In this document: one piece after another, positions 23,361 to 30,362 of the stretch | Numbering within the stretch: the stretch's first letter is position 1 | Layout of the letters: each line of letters begins with the position of its first letter | The notes under the pieces: model-generated | Databases searched by the model: none | Told to the model about the DNA's origin: nothing | What the model saw: only the letters and a program-made list of their open reading frames with translations | Virus record (IMG/VR): IMGVR_UViG_3300010151_000070 | Location: 1 to 32,398 of that record | Length of the DNA: 32,398 nt | From: a virus | Reading direction: 5' to 3' (one strand) | Translations under genes and position numbers: made by a program

Positions 23361-24308
23361 CTATAGCTGGCAGTCGTCGTCATCGAATGTCCCGAGTGTA
23401 AGTGTCGCCTTGACTTCGTATGCAGATCCATCATACATGCAGATGCATAATGCAGATCCGTCATCAGTCTGCATGTACCACATTGCCCCGTTCTCGTCCT
23501 CATCGTCAGCAGTAGAGCTATCGCAGAAAGCACTAGGAACATCTACTCCTCTTATTCTGGTTGGGCCAGTGCGAAAAACAGTAATGCCCTCGATGCCGCT
23601 TATCGTATCCATAGTTAGATGAAGCTGGGAAGTATCAGTAGTCGAATTTCGTCTAATTCCAAGTGTCCCGGCAGTGCTGGCTGCACCGGCACTGTCAGTA
23701 ATCATCCTTACTCCAGAGGCGTGGGCGTCAGAAGAATTGGTAACCATCAGAAGATTATTGCCTGAGGTTGTACGCTCGAAGGTTACATCGTTGGCCAGGA
23801 CTGCTACCGATGAGTTCCCAACCGTCACTTCATCCGTTCCAGCATTCGCATCGAGATAAATATATCCGACCGTCGAGTTAGTCTCCAGGAAGATGTCTCC
23901 GCCGTATGATGCGTTGCCGCTGCACGTACCCGGACAACTCGATCCCGTATTACAGCACTCGCTTGACGACGTACACGACTCACCTTCACCCAAGCATGTG
24001 CCTGCGTACTGTCCTTGGTATGGTATATCCAGCGAGGTTTTGAGAAATAGATGTCGCGAACTATAAAATTGTTCAGGCTCTATCTTGCTGTAGAGGCTAC
24101 TTGACGTATTTCCTACCATTATATTTGACCCCGCCGTATTTTCAGATGAGAATCGGTTATTTGAAAAAATAGCGCCAGTCATCTCACATCCGGCCAAGGC
24201 ACAGTACAGTGACCCGAGGGCAGAATCGTTAAGGCCGCTGCCAGTGATGGAAGCCATCATAATAGGCACCGACAGCAACAAACCTGCAATCAGTAATTTT
24301 ATCTTCAT
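23361..24308 (-). CDS. Secreted fibre-like protein, 315 aa
   Basis: A signal peptide (KIKLLIAGLLLSVPIMMA) precedes a Ser/Thr/Gly-rich beta protein with a short Cys cluster (CLGEGESCTSSSECC, about 106-120). The C terminus, NGAMWYMQTDDGSALCICMYDGSAY, is a longer form of the G-x-M-x-Y...C...G-x-x-Y motif seen in the two downstream secreted neighbours. Beta-strand repeats around residues 140-270 resemble phage tail-fibre or decoration regions. The start overlaps the previous stop (TAATG). The signal peptide is odd for a virion protein. Confidence 0.65.
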   Translation of the reverse strand: MKIKLLIAGLLLSVPIMMASITGSGLNDSALGSLYCALAGCEMTGAIFSNNRFSSENTAGSNIMVGNTSSSLYSKIEPEQFYSSRHLFLKTSLDIPYQGQYAGTCLGEGESCTSSSECCNTGSSCPGTCSGNASYGGDIFLETNSTVGYIYLDANAGTDEVTVGNSSVAVLANDVTFERTTSGNNLLMVTNSSDAHASGVRMITDSAGAASTAGTLGIRRNSTTDTSQLHLTMDTISGIEGITVFRTGPTRIRGVDVPSAFCDSSTADDEDENGAMWYMQTDDGSALCICMYDGSAYEVKATLTLGTFDDDDCQL

Positions 24309-24685
24309 TATCTAGCTCCTATGCAGGTCAGATTAACACTTCCGGCTGAGAGACACCGTGGTGCACCGCGAACATCAATCGAAATGGCAGCATCTATGCA
24401 GTCAGATGACGTACATATTGGATACCCCTTGTCAGTTATATTGACATCGTCACCGCCGATCCAGACCTTAGTGGCCGAGGGATTCATACAACGAACTGTA
24501 TTGTAATGAGTGACGGCGGCAGACGTCAGGGCCACGCCGCCGGACGTCGTGTCGCAAACAACCCGGAACGCCTTGACCTTGCTCGCTGGGTTAGACAAGG
24601 CATTGGCCTGCGGCTGTAACGCGACCCATGTGACGACGCATATAGCGGCAAGCACTGACCCGGCGGTTAAGATTCGTTTCATCAT
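24308..24685 (-). CDS. Exported Cys-containing protein, 125 aa
   Basis: The N terminus MMKRILTAGSVLAAICVVTWVALQ is a signal peptide or anchor with a likely cleavage site near ANA (about 27-29). The mature part is a small beta-like domain with six Cys (V-V-C, R-C, I-C, D-C-I, R-C, T-C), probably paired. The ATG at 24685 overlaps the portal stop (ATGA) and follows AAGGAGTACCACA. It is the first of the exported block. No family is recognised. Confidence 0.65.
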   Translation of the reverse strand: MMKRILTAGSVLAAICVVTWVALQPQANALSNPASKVKAFRVVCDTTSGGVALTSAAVTHYNTVRCMNPSATKVWIGGDDVNITDKGYPICTSSDCIDAAISIDVRGAPRCLSAGSVNLTCIGAR

Positions 24686-26463
24686 TGTGGTACTCCTTGA
24701 GGTTGTTGCTGTTGAGCTGCAACGAGCTGTTGATCATAGTATTGTTTCAACTGCCAAAGCATGCTCTTTAGATTGGGGTCTTGCTGAGTGTCGATGGATC
24801 GTCCAATAACAGATGATGCCAGTTGCGGGTTGACCTGTGCTGGTTGTATGAGGGTTCCTGCCGCTGCTGATTGTATCATCTGATTAATGAGTTCTATTTC
24901 TCTTGCCTGACCTTCAGTGTATTCAAGGCCAGTCTCTGATCGCTCTGCAACGGTTGCTGGATCTTCAAGTCCGGCTTGTGCTCGCTCAACAATATCCTTA
25001 GCCTTCTGAGCATGATAACGAGACATACCTGTTCTCGGCTCAAGGCGAACACCGACGCCATCAATGTCTGCGCCCACAAAAGGAACGACCGTCATGGATC
25101 TGTCCTCGCCAACTATGCGTATCAATCTCGGCATGGAGTAAAACTGCCTTACAAGGTGAAGTGTTATATTCCATAAATTTAATAAGAACTTCTCAATGTG
25201 TCTAGCCGTGCCAGCATTCTTCATAGAATCCAACTGACTAAGATACGCAATCTGTTTGGCAGACGTTCCTGACTTAGCGCTCTCTGCTCCAGTAAGAATC
25301 TCATTGAGTCCAGCTATGTCATAAAGCCTGCGCTCAAGACGGTCTCTATCTCGAAACAAAATCTCATTGATCTTCGGTGGCTCTAGCCACCGAATGGTTT
25401 GCGACTTCTGGACGTCATCCACTTTGATCATGTGGTTGTCGTCCTCCCACGTTTCGATGACATTGCTTGGTGCCAGGAGCTTGACTGCTCCAGTATCTCG
25501 CCTGAGCTTAACCAGCACGGACTCGATCTCATTTATCTGTCTTTGAATAGGCACCGCATCGTTCATCCATGTATCGCCATAAACAGTGCCTCTGATGTAG
25601 CCAACCTTAAAAAGGCTGAGAGGAAGGAACGATACGGTCTTGTCGCTCTCAGGGTTTTCGATGGACTTGAACACATAAGGATAGTCCATTTTGCTTACTA
25701 CATTGCCTCCGACGATGAGAGCATACAGGCCCTTTTTCAGCCTAACATCTGGCCTGTACCATATCTCATAAACAGGAATGCCCTTCCTGGTCTCTGAGTC
25801 GCCTATGGTGTACTCTTCCTCTGCAACGTCTGTTGTTCTGACCTTGCCTTCCTTGAGAAGTGCTCTGGCCTCATGCTCGTTTATGTACCGTCTAAATATA
25901 ACCCACCCCGCATCATCAGGGTTCTCTGTCGGGTCAATATAGAAGTCAAAGATAGTAACGAGATCCCAGCGGATCTCGTCATTATCTGGGTCATAATACG
26001 CCTTGATGCCCCCGAGTCCGTGAGCGCATGCAGACTTCAAGATGTCAAACATCTTTTGGTCAACGCGGTTCTCTGACTCTATGAACTCTATAAGGGACGA
26101 TGCTGTCTCAGCAGCTTGTATGTCGCCAGGTTCTGCACTGTTAGGAAACGCTGTAACTGATGGACGGTCCTGAAGCAGGCGTTGACACCAGGTCAGCACG
26201 AGGTTTCTGATTAGGTTGTGAGATACTTGAGGGATGTCTGAGTTCCATGGCACGTCCTCTATTGTGCCTGACCTCCTGTCAAGATCCCTGAATTGATCGC
26301 CGCTGACGTGAAGTTCGTTACGCTCGGCAAGCCTGGTATACTTGGCTGCCGCCTTCTCACCTTTGTCCTTAAGCTCATTAAACAGGTCAAGGATTGTCAG
26401 CGATGTGCCGTCTTCATTCTTGGCGATCTGATAGTCTTTGCCGTCTGCGTTGCTGATGCTCAT
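24682..26463 (-). CDS. Portal protein (P22-type)
   Basis: A 593-residue portal, the twelve-subunit ring at the head vertex that DNA passes through. It is in the usual range for P22-like portals. Supporting features are the N-terminal helical domain, IPQVSHNLIRNLVLTWCQRL (about 77-96), the wing-type strand region WDLVTIFDFYIDPTENPDDA, the segment AVPIQRQINEIESVLVKLRR, then LNEILTGAESAKSGTSAKQI (common in portals of this class), and a Gln-rich end. It follows the terminase genes with three small genes in between. The ATG at 26463 overlaps the preceding stop. Confidence 0.85.
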   Translation of the reverse strand: MSISNADGKDYQIAKNEDGTSLTILDLFNELKDKGEKAAAKYTRLAERNELHVSGDQFRDLDRRSGTIEDVPWNSDIPQVSHNLIRNLVLTWCQRLLQDRPSVTAFPNSAEPGDIQAAETASSLIEFIESENRVDQKMFDILKSACAHGLGGIKAYYDPDNDEIRWDLVTIFDFYIDPTENPDDAGWVIFRRYINEHEARALLKEGKVRTTDVAEEEYTIGDSETRKGIPVYEIWYRPDVRLKKGLYALIVGGNVVSKMDYPYVFKSIENPESDKTVSFLPLSLFKVGYIRGTVYGDTWMNDAVPIQRQINEIESVLVKLRRDTGAVKLLAPSNVIETWEDDNHMIKVDDVQKSQTIRWLEPPKINEILFRDRDRLERRLYDIAGLNEILTGAESAKSGTSAKQIAYLSQLDSMKNAGTARHIEKFLLNLWNITLHLVRQFYSMPRLIRIVGEDRSMTVVPFVGADIDGVGVRLEPRTGMSRYHAQKAKDIVERAQAGLEDPATVAERSETGLEYTEGQAREIELINQMIQSAAAGTLIQPAQVNPQLASSVIGRSIDTQQDPNLKSMLWQLKQYYDQQLVAAQQQQPQGVPQ

Positions 26464-26777
26464 CCTTCAAGAACCTTTGAAAGGTCTGTGTGATACGGAT
26501 GCTCGGAATCCCAATTGTCTAGCAGCTCTTGGAGTTTGCCCTTCAAGTCTGAATCATCGTCAACGTCTGGGGTTGATTCGTCATAAGACTCATCATCATC
26601 ATCGGTGGCACCCTTAGCGCAAGCACCCTTAGCGCAAGCACCCTTAGCGCAAGCACCCTTAGCGCAAGCACCCTTACTGGTATCCTTCGTTATCTGTATC
26701 TCTGCCGCCATGCTATGGCTGGCCAAGGACTTTGCCAGATCTTCAACCTGGTCTGATATCTCTCTAGGTAACTTCAT
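26460..26777 (-). CDS. Small acidic protein with KGACA repeats, 105 aa
   Basis: A 105-residue protein with a helical N terminus (ISDQVEDLAKSLASHSM), four tandem KGACA units plus a partial one (residues about 35-57), then a strongly acidic segment (DDDDESYDES, and DVDDDSD) and a charged C-terminal helix. The repeats come from a 15-bp DNA repeat and give four cysteines at even spacing. It sits between terminase and portal and may be a head or packaging accessory. The start at 26777 follows AGGAACAACA. Confidence 0.6.
   Translation of the reverse strand: MKLPREISDQVEDLAKSLASHSMAAEIQITKDTSKGACAKGACAKGACAKGACAKGATDDDDESYDESTPDVDDDSDLKGKLQELLDNWDSEHPYHTDLSKVLEG
26608..26676. repeat. 15-bp tandem repeat, 4.6 copies
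   Basis: A 15-base unit (plus strand gcacccttagcgcaa) is repeated exactly at 26608, 26623, 26638 and 26653, with a nine-base fifth partial copy to 26676. It encodes the KGACA repeats. Because the unit is five codons, slippage changes protein length without shifting frame. Confidence 0.95.
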
Positions 26778-26785
26778 TGTTGTTC

Positions 26786-27154
26786 CTAACTGTATGCTCT
26801 GATAAGCCGGTTCATTGCTTCTTTCGCCGCTTGATCTTTATAATATTTCTCTCTGGCCACATCGAATCTCTCATTCCATGCCTTTGACTCACCAGTAAAC
26901 CTGTCTTCTGCCGCCCTGGTTTTGGGCTCATCATAAAAGTAATCTATACCAAGGCTGCCTAATTTTGCTAGGCCAGATGCTGCGGCGACATAGGGCGCAG
27001 CGGGTCCAGTAAAAGGCATTGCCGCAAACCCGGTGTCACCCGCCACGCCGAGTGCTTTGCCACCGAATGAAACAGCATCGCCCTCATAGGGGTCATACTC
27101 TGGTTCCGGGCCAGCATACTTTAGAATATCTGCCTCTGTCATAAATGCTGCCAT
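26786..27154 (-). CDS. Hypothetical structural-region protein, 122 aa
   Basis: I start at ATG 27154 (MAAFMTEADILKYAGPEPEY), six bases after GGAGG and overlapping the terminase stop by one base (TGATG); a start at 27172 would overlap the terminase frame. The middle is Gly/Ala-rich and mildly hydrophobic (FAAMPFTGPAAPYVAAASGL) and the C terminus is a charged helix. No family is recognised; a small head-related protein is plausible from position. Confidence 0.65.
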   Translation of the reverse strand: MAAFMTEADILKYAGPEPEYDPYEGDAVSFGGKALGVAGDTGFAAMPFTGPAAPYVAAASGLAKLGSLGIDYFYDEPKTRAAEDRFTGESKAWNERFDVAREKYYKDQAAKEAMNRLIRAYS

Positions 27155-28587
27155 CAGGTTCCTCCGCTCCATCCTCTGTTCTTACGCATAAACTTCTCTA
27201 ACTTAAAGACATCTTTCTTCTCTGGTACATTAAGGAAGAGTGGACTTCTCTTGATATCTTCCAACGCAAAGCCCAGAGCCATACATAGGTCTTTTCTTCC
27301 AGCAAATCTTTCTCTCTTGTCAATATGAAGGTCATCGCACTCTTCGGCAAGCTCAAGGGGTCCAGCTAAGATACCGGCCTCAACTGCGTTCTTAACCAAA
27401 AGCAGCCCAGAGTACCTTGAAGCGTCAGTCGTCCTTACCTCTCTGACAGGAACACCCTTCTCTCTTGCTGCCTGAGCGGTGGCCAATCCAATGCCATTGG
27501 TCTCAACGCATACATGGTCGGGCGCATAGAGTTCATAGACGACCCTGATATAATCGGCCAGCTTATCAATCGTATCATCATAGGAATAGTAGGACGCGGC
27601 AATGGAGCCATCTGCCTTATCTAGCACCACCACAGAGCTGGCGTCCTTGCCAATACCACCGGCAGTATCAACGCCGACGGAGTATCCCGTCTTATAATCC
27701 CTTGGTTTAAATACATCTATGCCTCTAACCAGGTTGCTCTCTAGCACTCCGGGGGTGATGCCAATCCATCGCCCCTCCGCAGTCTGGAATGCATGCTCTG
27801 GCCTTTGAGGATACTCCCTGAGACATTTGATCAGATCGCCAGAGAACCTGTTCTCAAGCGTTTGGAAGAACCATGCCATCGAATCAGGGTCCGTGAACCC
27901 AAGTTCACGGCCCTCATCCAATCGCTCCTTAGAAAGGCTAGATCCATCGGCCTTATAAGCTCCATGGCTCTCGATATCAAAGAACACCTTCCTGTAGTCA
28001 TTCTCTGTGTTCCATAGGTGCCACATCAAATCGCCAGGGCCAGAGCTGGTGGACTCGATGATGATAGGTGCTGAGAGGCCCGCTGAGGCTGATAGAGCGC
28101 CGTAGGCGTTCTGGTCGGGCCAAAACGCCAGCTCAGATAGATGAAGCATCTGGAAGCTCAGAGAGCGTCCAGCCTTGCTTTGCTCTTGGCCCTTTGATGC
28201 ATTGGCTGTTAGGGCGTGTACTTCTGATTTATTGGTAAGACGGATCTTTGATCGATTCGATATCTCTGTTTTGACGGCCAGCGAGACAAAGAAGTCTCTG
28301 ACCCTGTCTAGCAAGCCATGGCATTTCTGTTCTGTGTCGGCTACCACGGCTATCTTGGAGCCGGGGTACATCACAGCATAGACGGCATCTAAAAAGCATA
28401 TAGCGGTGGAACATCCAATTTGGCGGCCCTTCAAGTAAATCTGGTGGTCGTGTTGCGAAGCAGCATTGAATATTTCGATCTGCTCAATAAGCGGATCGAA
28501 CTGCACTCTCTCGCCAGTCCTCTGGTCTGTAACCTCGCATAGCTGCGCGAGTTTAACCAGCTTTCTAGCGGTAGGAAACCTCGACAT
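27154..28587 (-). CDS. terL: Terminase large subunit
   Basis: A 477-residue packaging motor. The N-terminal ATPase has a Walker A-like loop GRQIGCST (54-61), a Walker B strand with the catalytic Glu in MLHLSELAFW (147-156), and the coupling motif IIIESTSSG (175-183). The C-terminal nuclease begins YSVGVDTAGGIGKDASSVVV (302-321) with Asp307 as a likely metal ligand. It cuts and pumps DNA through the portal. The ATG at 28587 follows GGAGGACAC. The ATPase motif is an atypical version, as in many P22/Sf6-like and podoviral terminases. Packaging style (headful or cos) is not determinable here. Confidence 0.88.
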   Translation of the reverse strand: MSRFPTARKLVKLAQLCEVTDQRTGERVQFDPLIEQIEIFNAASQHDHQIYLKGRQIGCSTAICFLDAVYAVMYPGSKIAVVADTEQKCHGLLDRVRDFFVSLAVKTEISNRSKIRLTNKSEVHALTANASKGQEQSKAGRSLSFQMLHLSELAFWPDQNAYGALSASAGLSAPIIIESTSSGPGDLMWHLWNTENDYRKVFFDIESHGAYKADGSSLSKERLDEGRELGFTDPDSMAWFFQTLENRFSGDLIKCLREYPQRPEHAFQTAEGRWIGITPGVLESNLVRGIDVFKPRDYKTGYSVGVDTAGGIGKDASSVVVLDKADGSIAASYYSYDDTIDKLADYIRVVYELYAPDHVCVETNGIGLATAQAAREKGVPVREVRTTDASRYSGLLLVKNAVEAGILAGPLELAEECDDLHIDKRERFAGRKDLCMALGFALEDIKRSPLFLNVPEKKDVFKLEKFMRKNRGWSGGT

Positions 28588-28667
28588 GTGTCCTCCATAA
28601 CGCGGTGCGGTATTGTCTTGGTAGGGGTCTGCTCTTTATAGTGCTGCTTAACAGCAACTGTTGTGCT

Positions 28668-28688
28668 GCGCCTGCCCCAAGCAGGCGC
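28668..28688. other. Hairpin between terminase genes
   Basis: A perfect 8-bp GC-rich stem (28668-28675 with 28681-28688) with a five-base loop lies in the 114-bp gap between the terminase genes. No T-run follows on the transcribed strand. It could be a processing signal, an attenuator or part of a packaging site; nothing decides between these. Confidence 0.6.
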
Positions 28689-28701
28689 GGCGGGGGTGTA
28701 T

Positions 28702-29205
28702 TTATTTATCACTTTCGTCATCTTCCATTAGCGCGACTCTGAGTTTGTTTGCGGTATCGTCTTCATAAGAAGTCTCAGGCAAGGTCTTTAGCACGTGAGA
28801 AAGTATTGAGGAGATCACGGAGCCCTCCTTGGCTCCGAGATCACCAATCCTTATCTGGTGTATTGTCTCGACCGCTAACTGCCTGACATCGTCTGGTGTT
28901 TCTAGTTTTGGGGCCACCATCTTAATATTTAATATCTTATCTTTACTTAGCTTTGAACCTCTCATCCTGGCTTCTTTGCGAGCGTCGATCAGCTCCGGGT
29001 CATGGAAGTAACAAAAGAGCGAGTCGGCCTGACGGCCGCCTCTGCATAAAAGCCCTGTCTTGAGGCGAACAATACAGTAGGGATGGGTGGAAAGCTCCTC
29101 ACTAGAGGCAACCCCCTTAGAGATCTTGGCGGTCCATTTCTCTCTGTTGTCATCAAGATAAAGTGTAGCCCACCTTAAATCCTGGGTGATCTTAGCCTTT
29201 GGCAT
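28702..29205 (-). CDS. Putative terminase small subunit
   Basis: A 167-residue protein directly upstream of the large terminase, which is the main evidence. It contains a Cys/His cluster, LLCRGGRQADSLFCYFHDP (about 53-71), that could bind zinc, a basic middle (EARMRGSKLSKDKILNIK) suited to DNA binding, and a C-terminal helical part that could form the oligomer. Small terminases recognise the phage DNA to start packaging. The ATG at 29205 follows GGAGG with nine bases between. It is the first gene of the late unit. Some other DNA-binding protein is possible. Confidence 0.6.
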   Translation of the reverse strand: MPKAKITQDLRWATLYLDDNREKWTAKISKGVASSEELSTHPYCIVRLKTGLLCRGGRQADSLFCYFHDPELIDARKEARMRGSKLSKDKILNIKMVAPKLETPDDVRQLAVETIHQIRIGDLGAKEGSVISSILSHVLKTLPETSYEDDTANKLRVALMEDDESDK

Positions 29206-29648
29206 GTATGCAAACCTCCTACCTATTTGAGAATTTCAACGGGGGTGCGAATTGGTAATCGACGTAATGGTTAGAGCGTGGACCTTGGACCTTTAAGCCT
29301 TGGGGCTCGGCTCCAGAGGGGGTGTCAATTATTTGACGCGTCATTTTTTTGACGTCAATTTCTTGGCGCGTCAATATTTTGACGCCATTCTTCTGACGTG
29401 TCAAATGTTTGACGTCATATATCTGACATGCTTCGTTCAGGCTTCGGCTTGTGGTCTTGGTCGGTGGTGGTTTGCTGGCGGGTTGTGGTGGTGGTGGATG
29501 TGGGAGGCGGCACCATCCATCCCTGCATCCATCCCTGCCATCATCATCATCCAAACCTTGCCACCTCCACCCATCCATAACACCATGACGCACTGCGTCA
29601 TTCCATGGCACAAAAAAAGGAGGGCACCCTATGGCACCCTCCTTTTTT
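29206..29648. other. Non-coding control region upstream of the late genes
   Basis: A 443-bp gap holds, from left to right, a possible promoter zone next to the small terminase gene (a TTGACA hexamer on the minus strand at 29328-29323, with no matching -10), the iteron array at 29335-29430, a purine/pyrimidine-biased stretch with CATCC repeats at about 29513-29550, a palindrome ATGACGCA/TGCGTCAT at 29585-29601, and the terminator. Minus-strand frames that cross it run through the repeats and the terminator and look like shadows. Confidence 0.7.
29335..29430. repeat. Iteron array A: 30-bp period, GACGYGTCA/GACGTCA units
   Basis: GACG-type cores begin at 29335, 29351, 29365, 29381, 29395, 29411 and 29425, with strictly alternating spacing of 16 and 14 bp, so the true period is 30 bp. 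Long units are GACGYGTCA followed by a T-rich spacer, short units GACGTCA or GACGCCA with a spacer. Each core is itself near-palindromic. The same unit types, in the same direction, make up array B at 31393-31490. They are likely protein-binding sites for replication or late transcription control. Confidence 0.85.
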
Positions 29649-29650
29649 TT
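29612..29650 (-). terminator. Rho-independent terminator (can act in both directions)
   Basis: A stem of GGAGGG/CCCTCC extended by seven A/T pairs (29612-29624 with 29637-29650) and a 12-base loop is followed on either strand by a T-run. It begins just after the stop codon of the 43-aa gene (29649-29651) and closes the GP88 operon. Confidence 0.9.
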
Positions 29651-29780
29651 AACTTTCATGCTTTGGCATTGGCTCATCAACCCAATCGAATTGGGCTTCT
29701 GTCTCGTCCGTCTCTGCGTCTGTTTGGTCATCATATTCAGCATGCCTTCGCATCCATTCTTGATGCTCTTCTTTGTTCAT
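29649..29780 (-). CDS. Small acidic protein, 43 aa
   Basis: This short gene starts at ATG 29780, five bases after GAGGTG and overlapping the previous stop (ATGA). The product is soluble, Glu/Asp- and Trp-containing (MNKEEHQEWMRRHAEYDD at the start, ending MPKHES). It is the last gene of the GP88 unit; its stop lies at the foot of the terminator. Small acidic early phage proteins often inhibit host enzymes or mimic DNA, but that is only a guess here. Confidence 0.6.
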   Translation of the reverse strand: MNKEEHQEWMRRHAEYDDQTDAETDETEAQFDWVDEPMPKHES

Positions 29781-30046
29781 CTCTTCACCTCATGGTTGTG
29801 GTTATAGCCCATTTCTTGGCCGGTTAAACCGTCGTCATTCAAAATGATCTCACGGTCACCCATTTTCCTGGTCCAAACTAATTCACGCAGCCACGTTTGA
29901 CCGTGTGATTCTATCTCGTCCGGCCCAGCTGAGAGCGCCTCGCGGTCACCCGGTCTTAGGTCGGTCAAGACCCCGTCCTCACCTCCTGCAACCACGTGGC
30001 CCGCATCCGTCAATTGCCTCATAAGTATTTTCTGTTTTTTTATCAT
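29777..30046 (-). CDS. Hypothetical protein, 89 aa
   Basis: An 89-residue protein with a basic N terminus (MIKKQKILMRQLTDAG) and a mixed charged body (DLRPGDREALSAGPDEI), ending in a His/Asn-rich tail (NHNHEVKR). The start at 30046 follows GGAAGGTGAGACC and overlaps the previous stop (ATGA). No family is recognised. Confidence 0.65.
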   Translation of the reverse strand: MIKKQKILMRQLTDAGHVVAGGEDGVLTDLRPGDREALSAGPDEIESHGQTWLRELVWTRKMGDREIILNDDGLTGQEMGYNHNHEVKR

Positions 30047-30240
30047 GGTCTCACCTTCCTTTTCTCTTTAATCCATTTAGCCATGCGACCAATGGCTTTA
30101 GAACTCAATTTGTACCGAGACCCATAATGGTCTCGCCCGCTCATTTCTTCGGCCCTTCTTAGGGCCTTAATTTCTTCTTCATGTTCTTGGCACCACGCCT
30201 CATGCGCTTGATACCAAGTTAGATCAATCAGTTTTTTCAT
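30043..30240 (-). CDS. Hypothetical basic helical protein, 65 aa
   Basis: I start at ATG 30240 (MKKLIDLTWYQAHEAW), preceded by GGAGGTAGCACA; an upstream start at 30294 would run through a hairpin. Two helices with many Lys/Arg/Glu and a basic C terminus (KWIKEKRKVRP) suggest nucleic-acid or protein binding. It is a second candidate for the protein that binds the operator repeats, since it lies in the operon controlled by them, but no known HTH is evident. Confidence 0.6.
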   Translation of the reverse strand: MKKLIDLTWYQAHEAWCQEHEEEIKALRRAEEMSGRDHYGSRYKLSSKAIGRMAKWIKEKRKVRP

Positions 30241-30253
30241 TGTGCTACCTCCA

Positions 30254-30275
30254 CCCAGCCCCCCGTGGGGCTGGG
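30254..30275 (-). other. GC-rich hairpin directly upstream of a ribosome site
   Basis: A perfect 9-bp stem (30254-30262 with 30267-30275) and a four-base loop end one base before the GGAGG of the 65-aa gene. It is not followed by a T-run. It resembles the hairpin at 5813-5836 in stem length, loop size and distance to the ribosome site. Confidence 0.75.
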
Positions 30276-30286
30276 TTATGTTGTTA

Positions 30287-30361
30287 TCAGACACCAGGTC
30301 GGCCGCTCGACATAACGATCAGCACAACCCATAGGACGACGTACATCAACCAAATTAACAT
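30287..30361 (-). CDS. Possible 24-aa membrane micropeptide
   Basis: An ATG at 30361 starts just after the GP88 stop codon (TAGTATG) and encodes 24 residues, MLIWLMYVVLWVVLIVMSSG and a short tail, almost entirely hydrophobic. The ribosome site is weak (GGGATG within the end of the GP88 gene), so it would rely on coupling. It fills an otherwise empty 120-bp gap and may be a real membrane peptide. Confidence 0.4.
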   Translation of the reverse strand: MLIWLMYVVLWVVLIVMSSGRPGV

Positions 30362-30362
30362 A

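Noticed and set aside
28588-28701. Intrinsic terminator at the hairpin between the terminase genes
   Set aside because: The stem is not followed by a T-run on the transcribed strand, and the terminase large-subunit gene needs transcription through it.
29219-29743. 174-aa minus-strand frame upstream of the small terminase
   Set aside because: It runs through the terminator, the CATCC repeats and the iteron array, and it is Pro/Thr-rich in a way explained by those repeats. The 43-aa gene in another frame fits the ribosome site and ATGA coupling.
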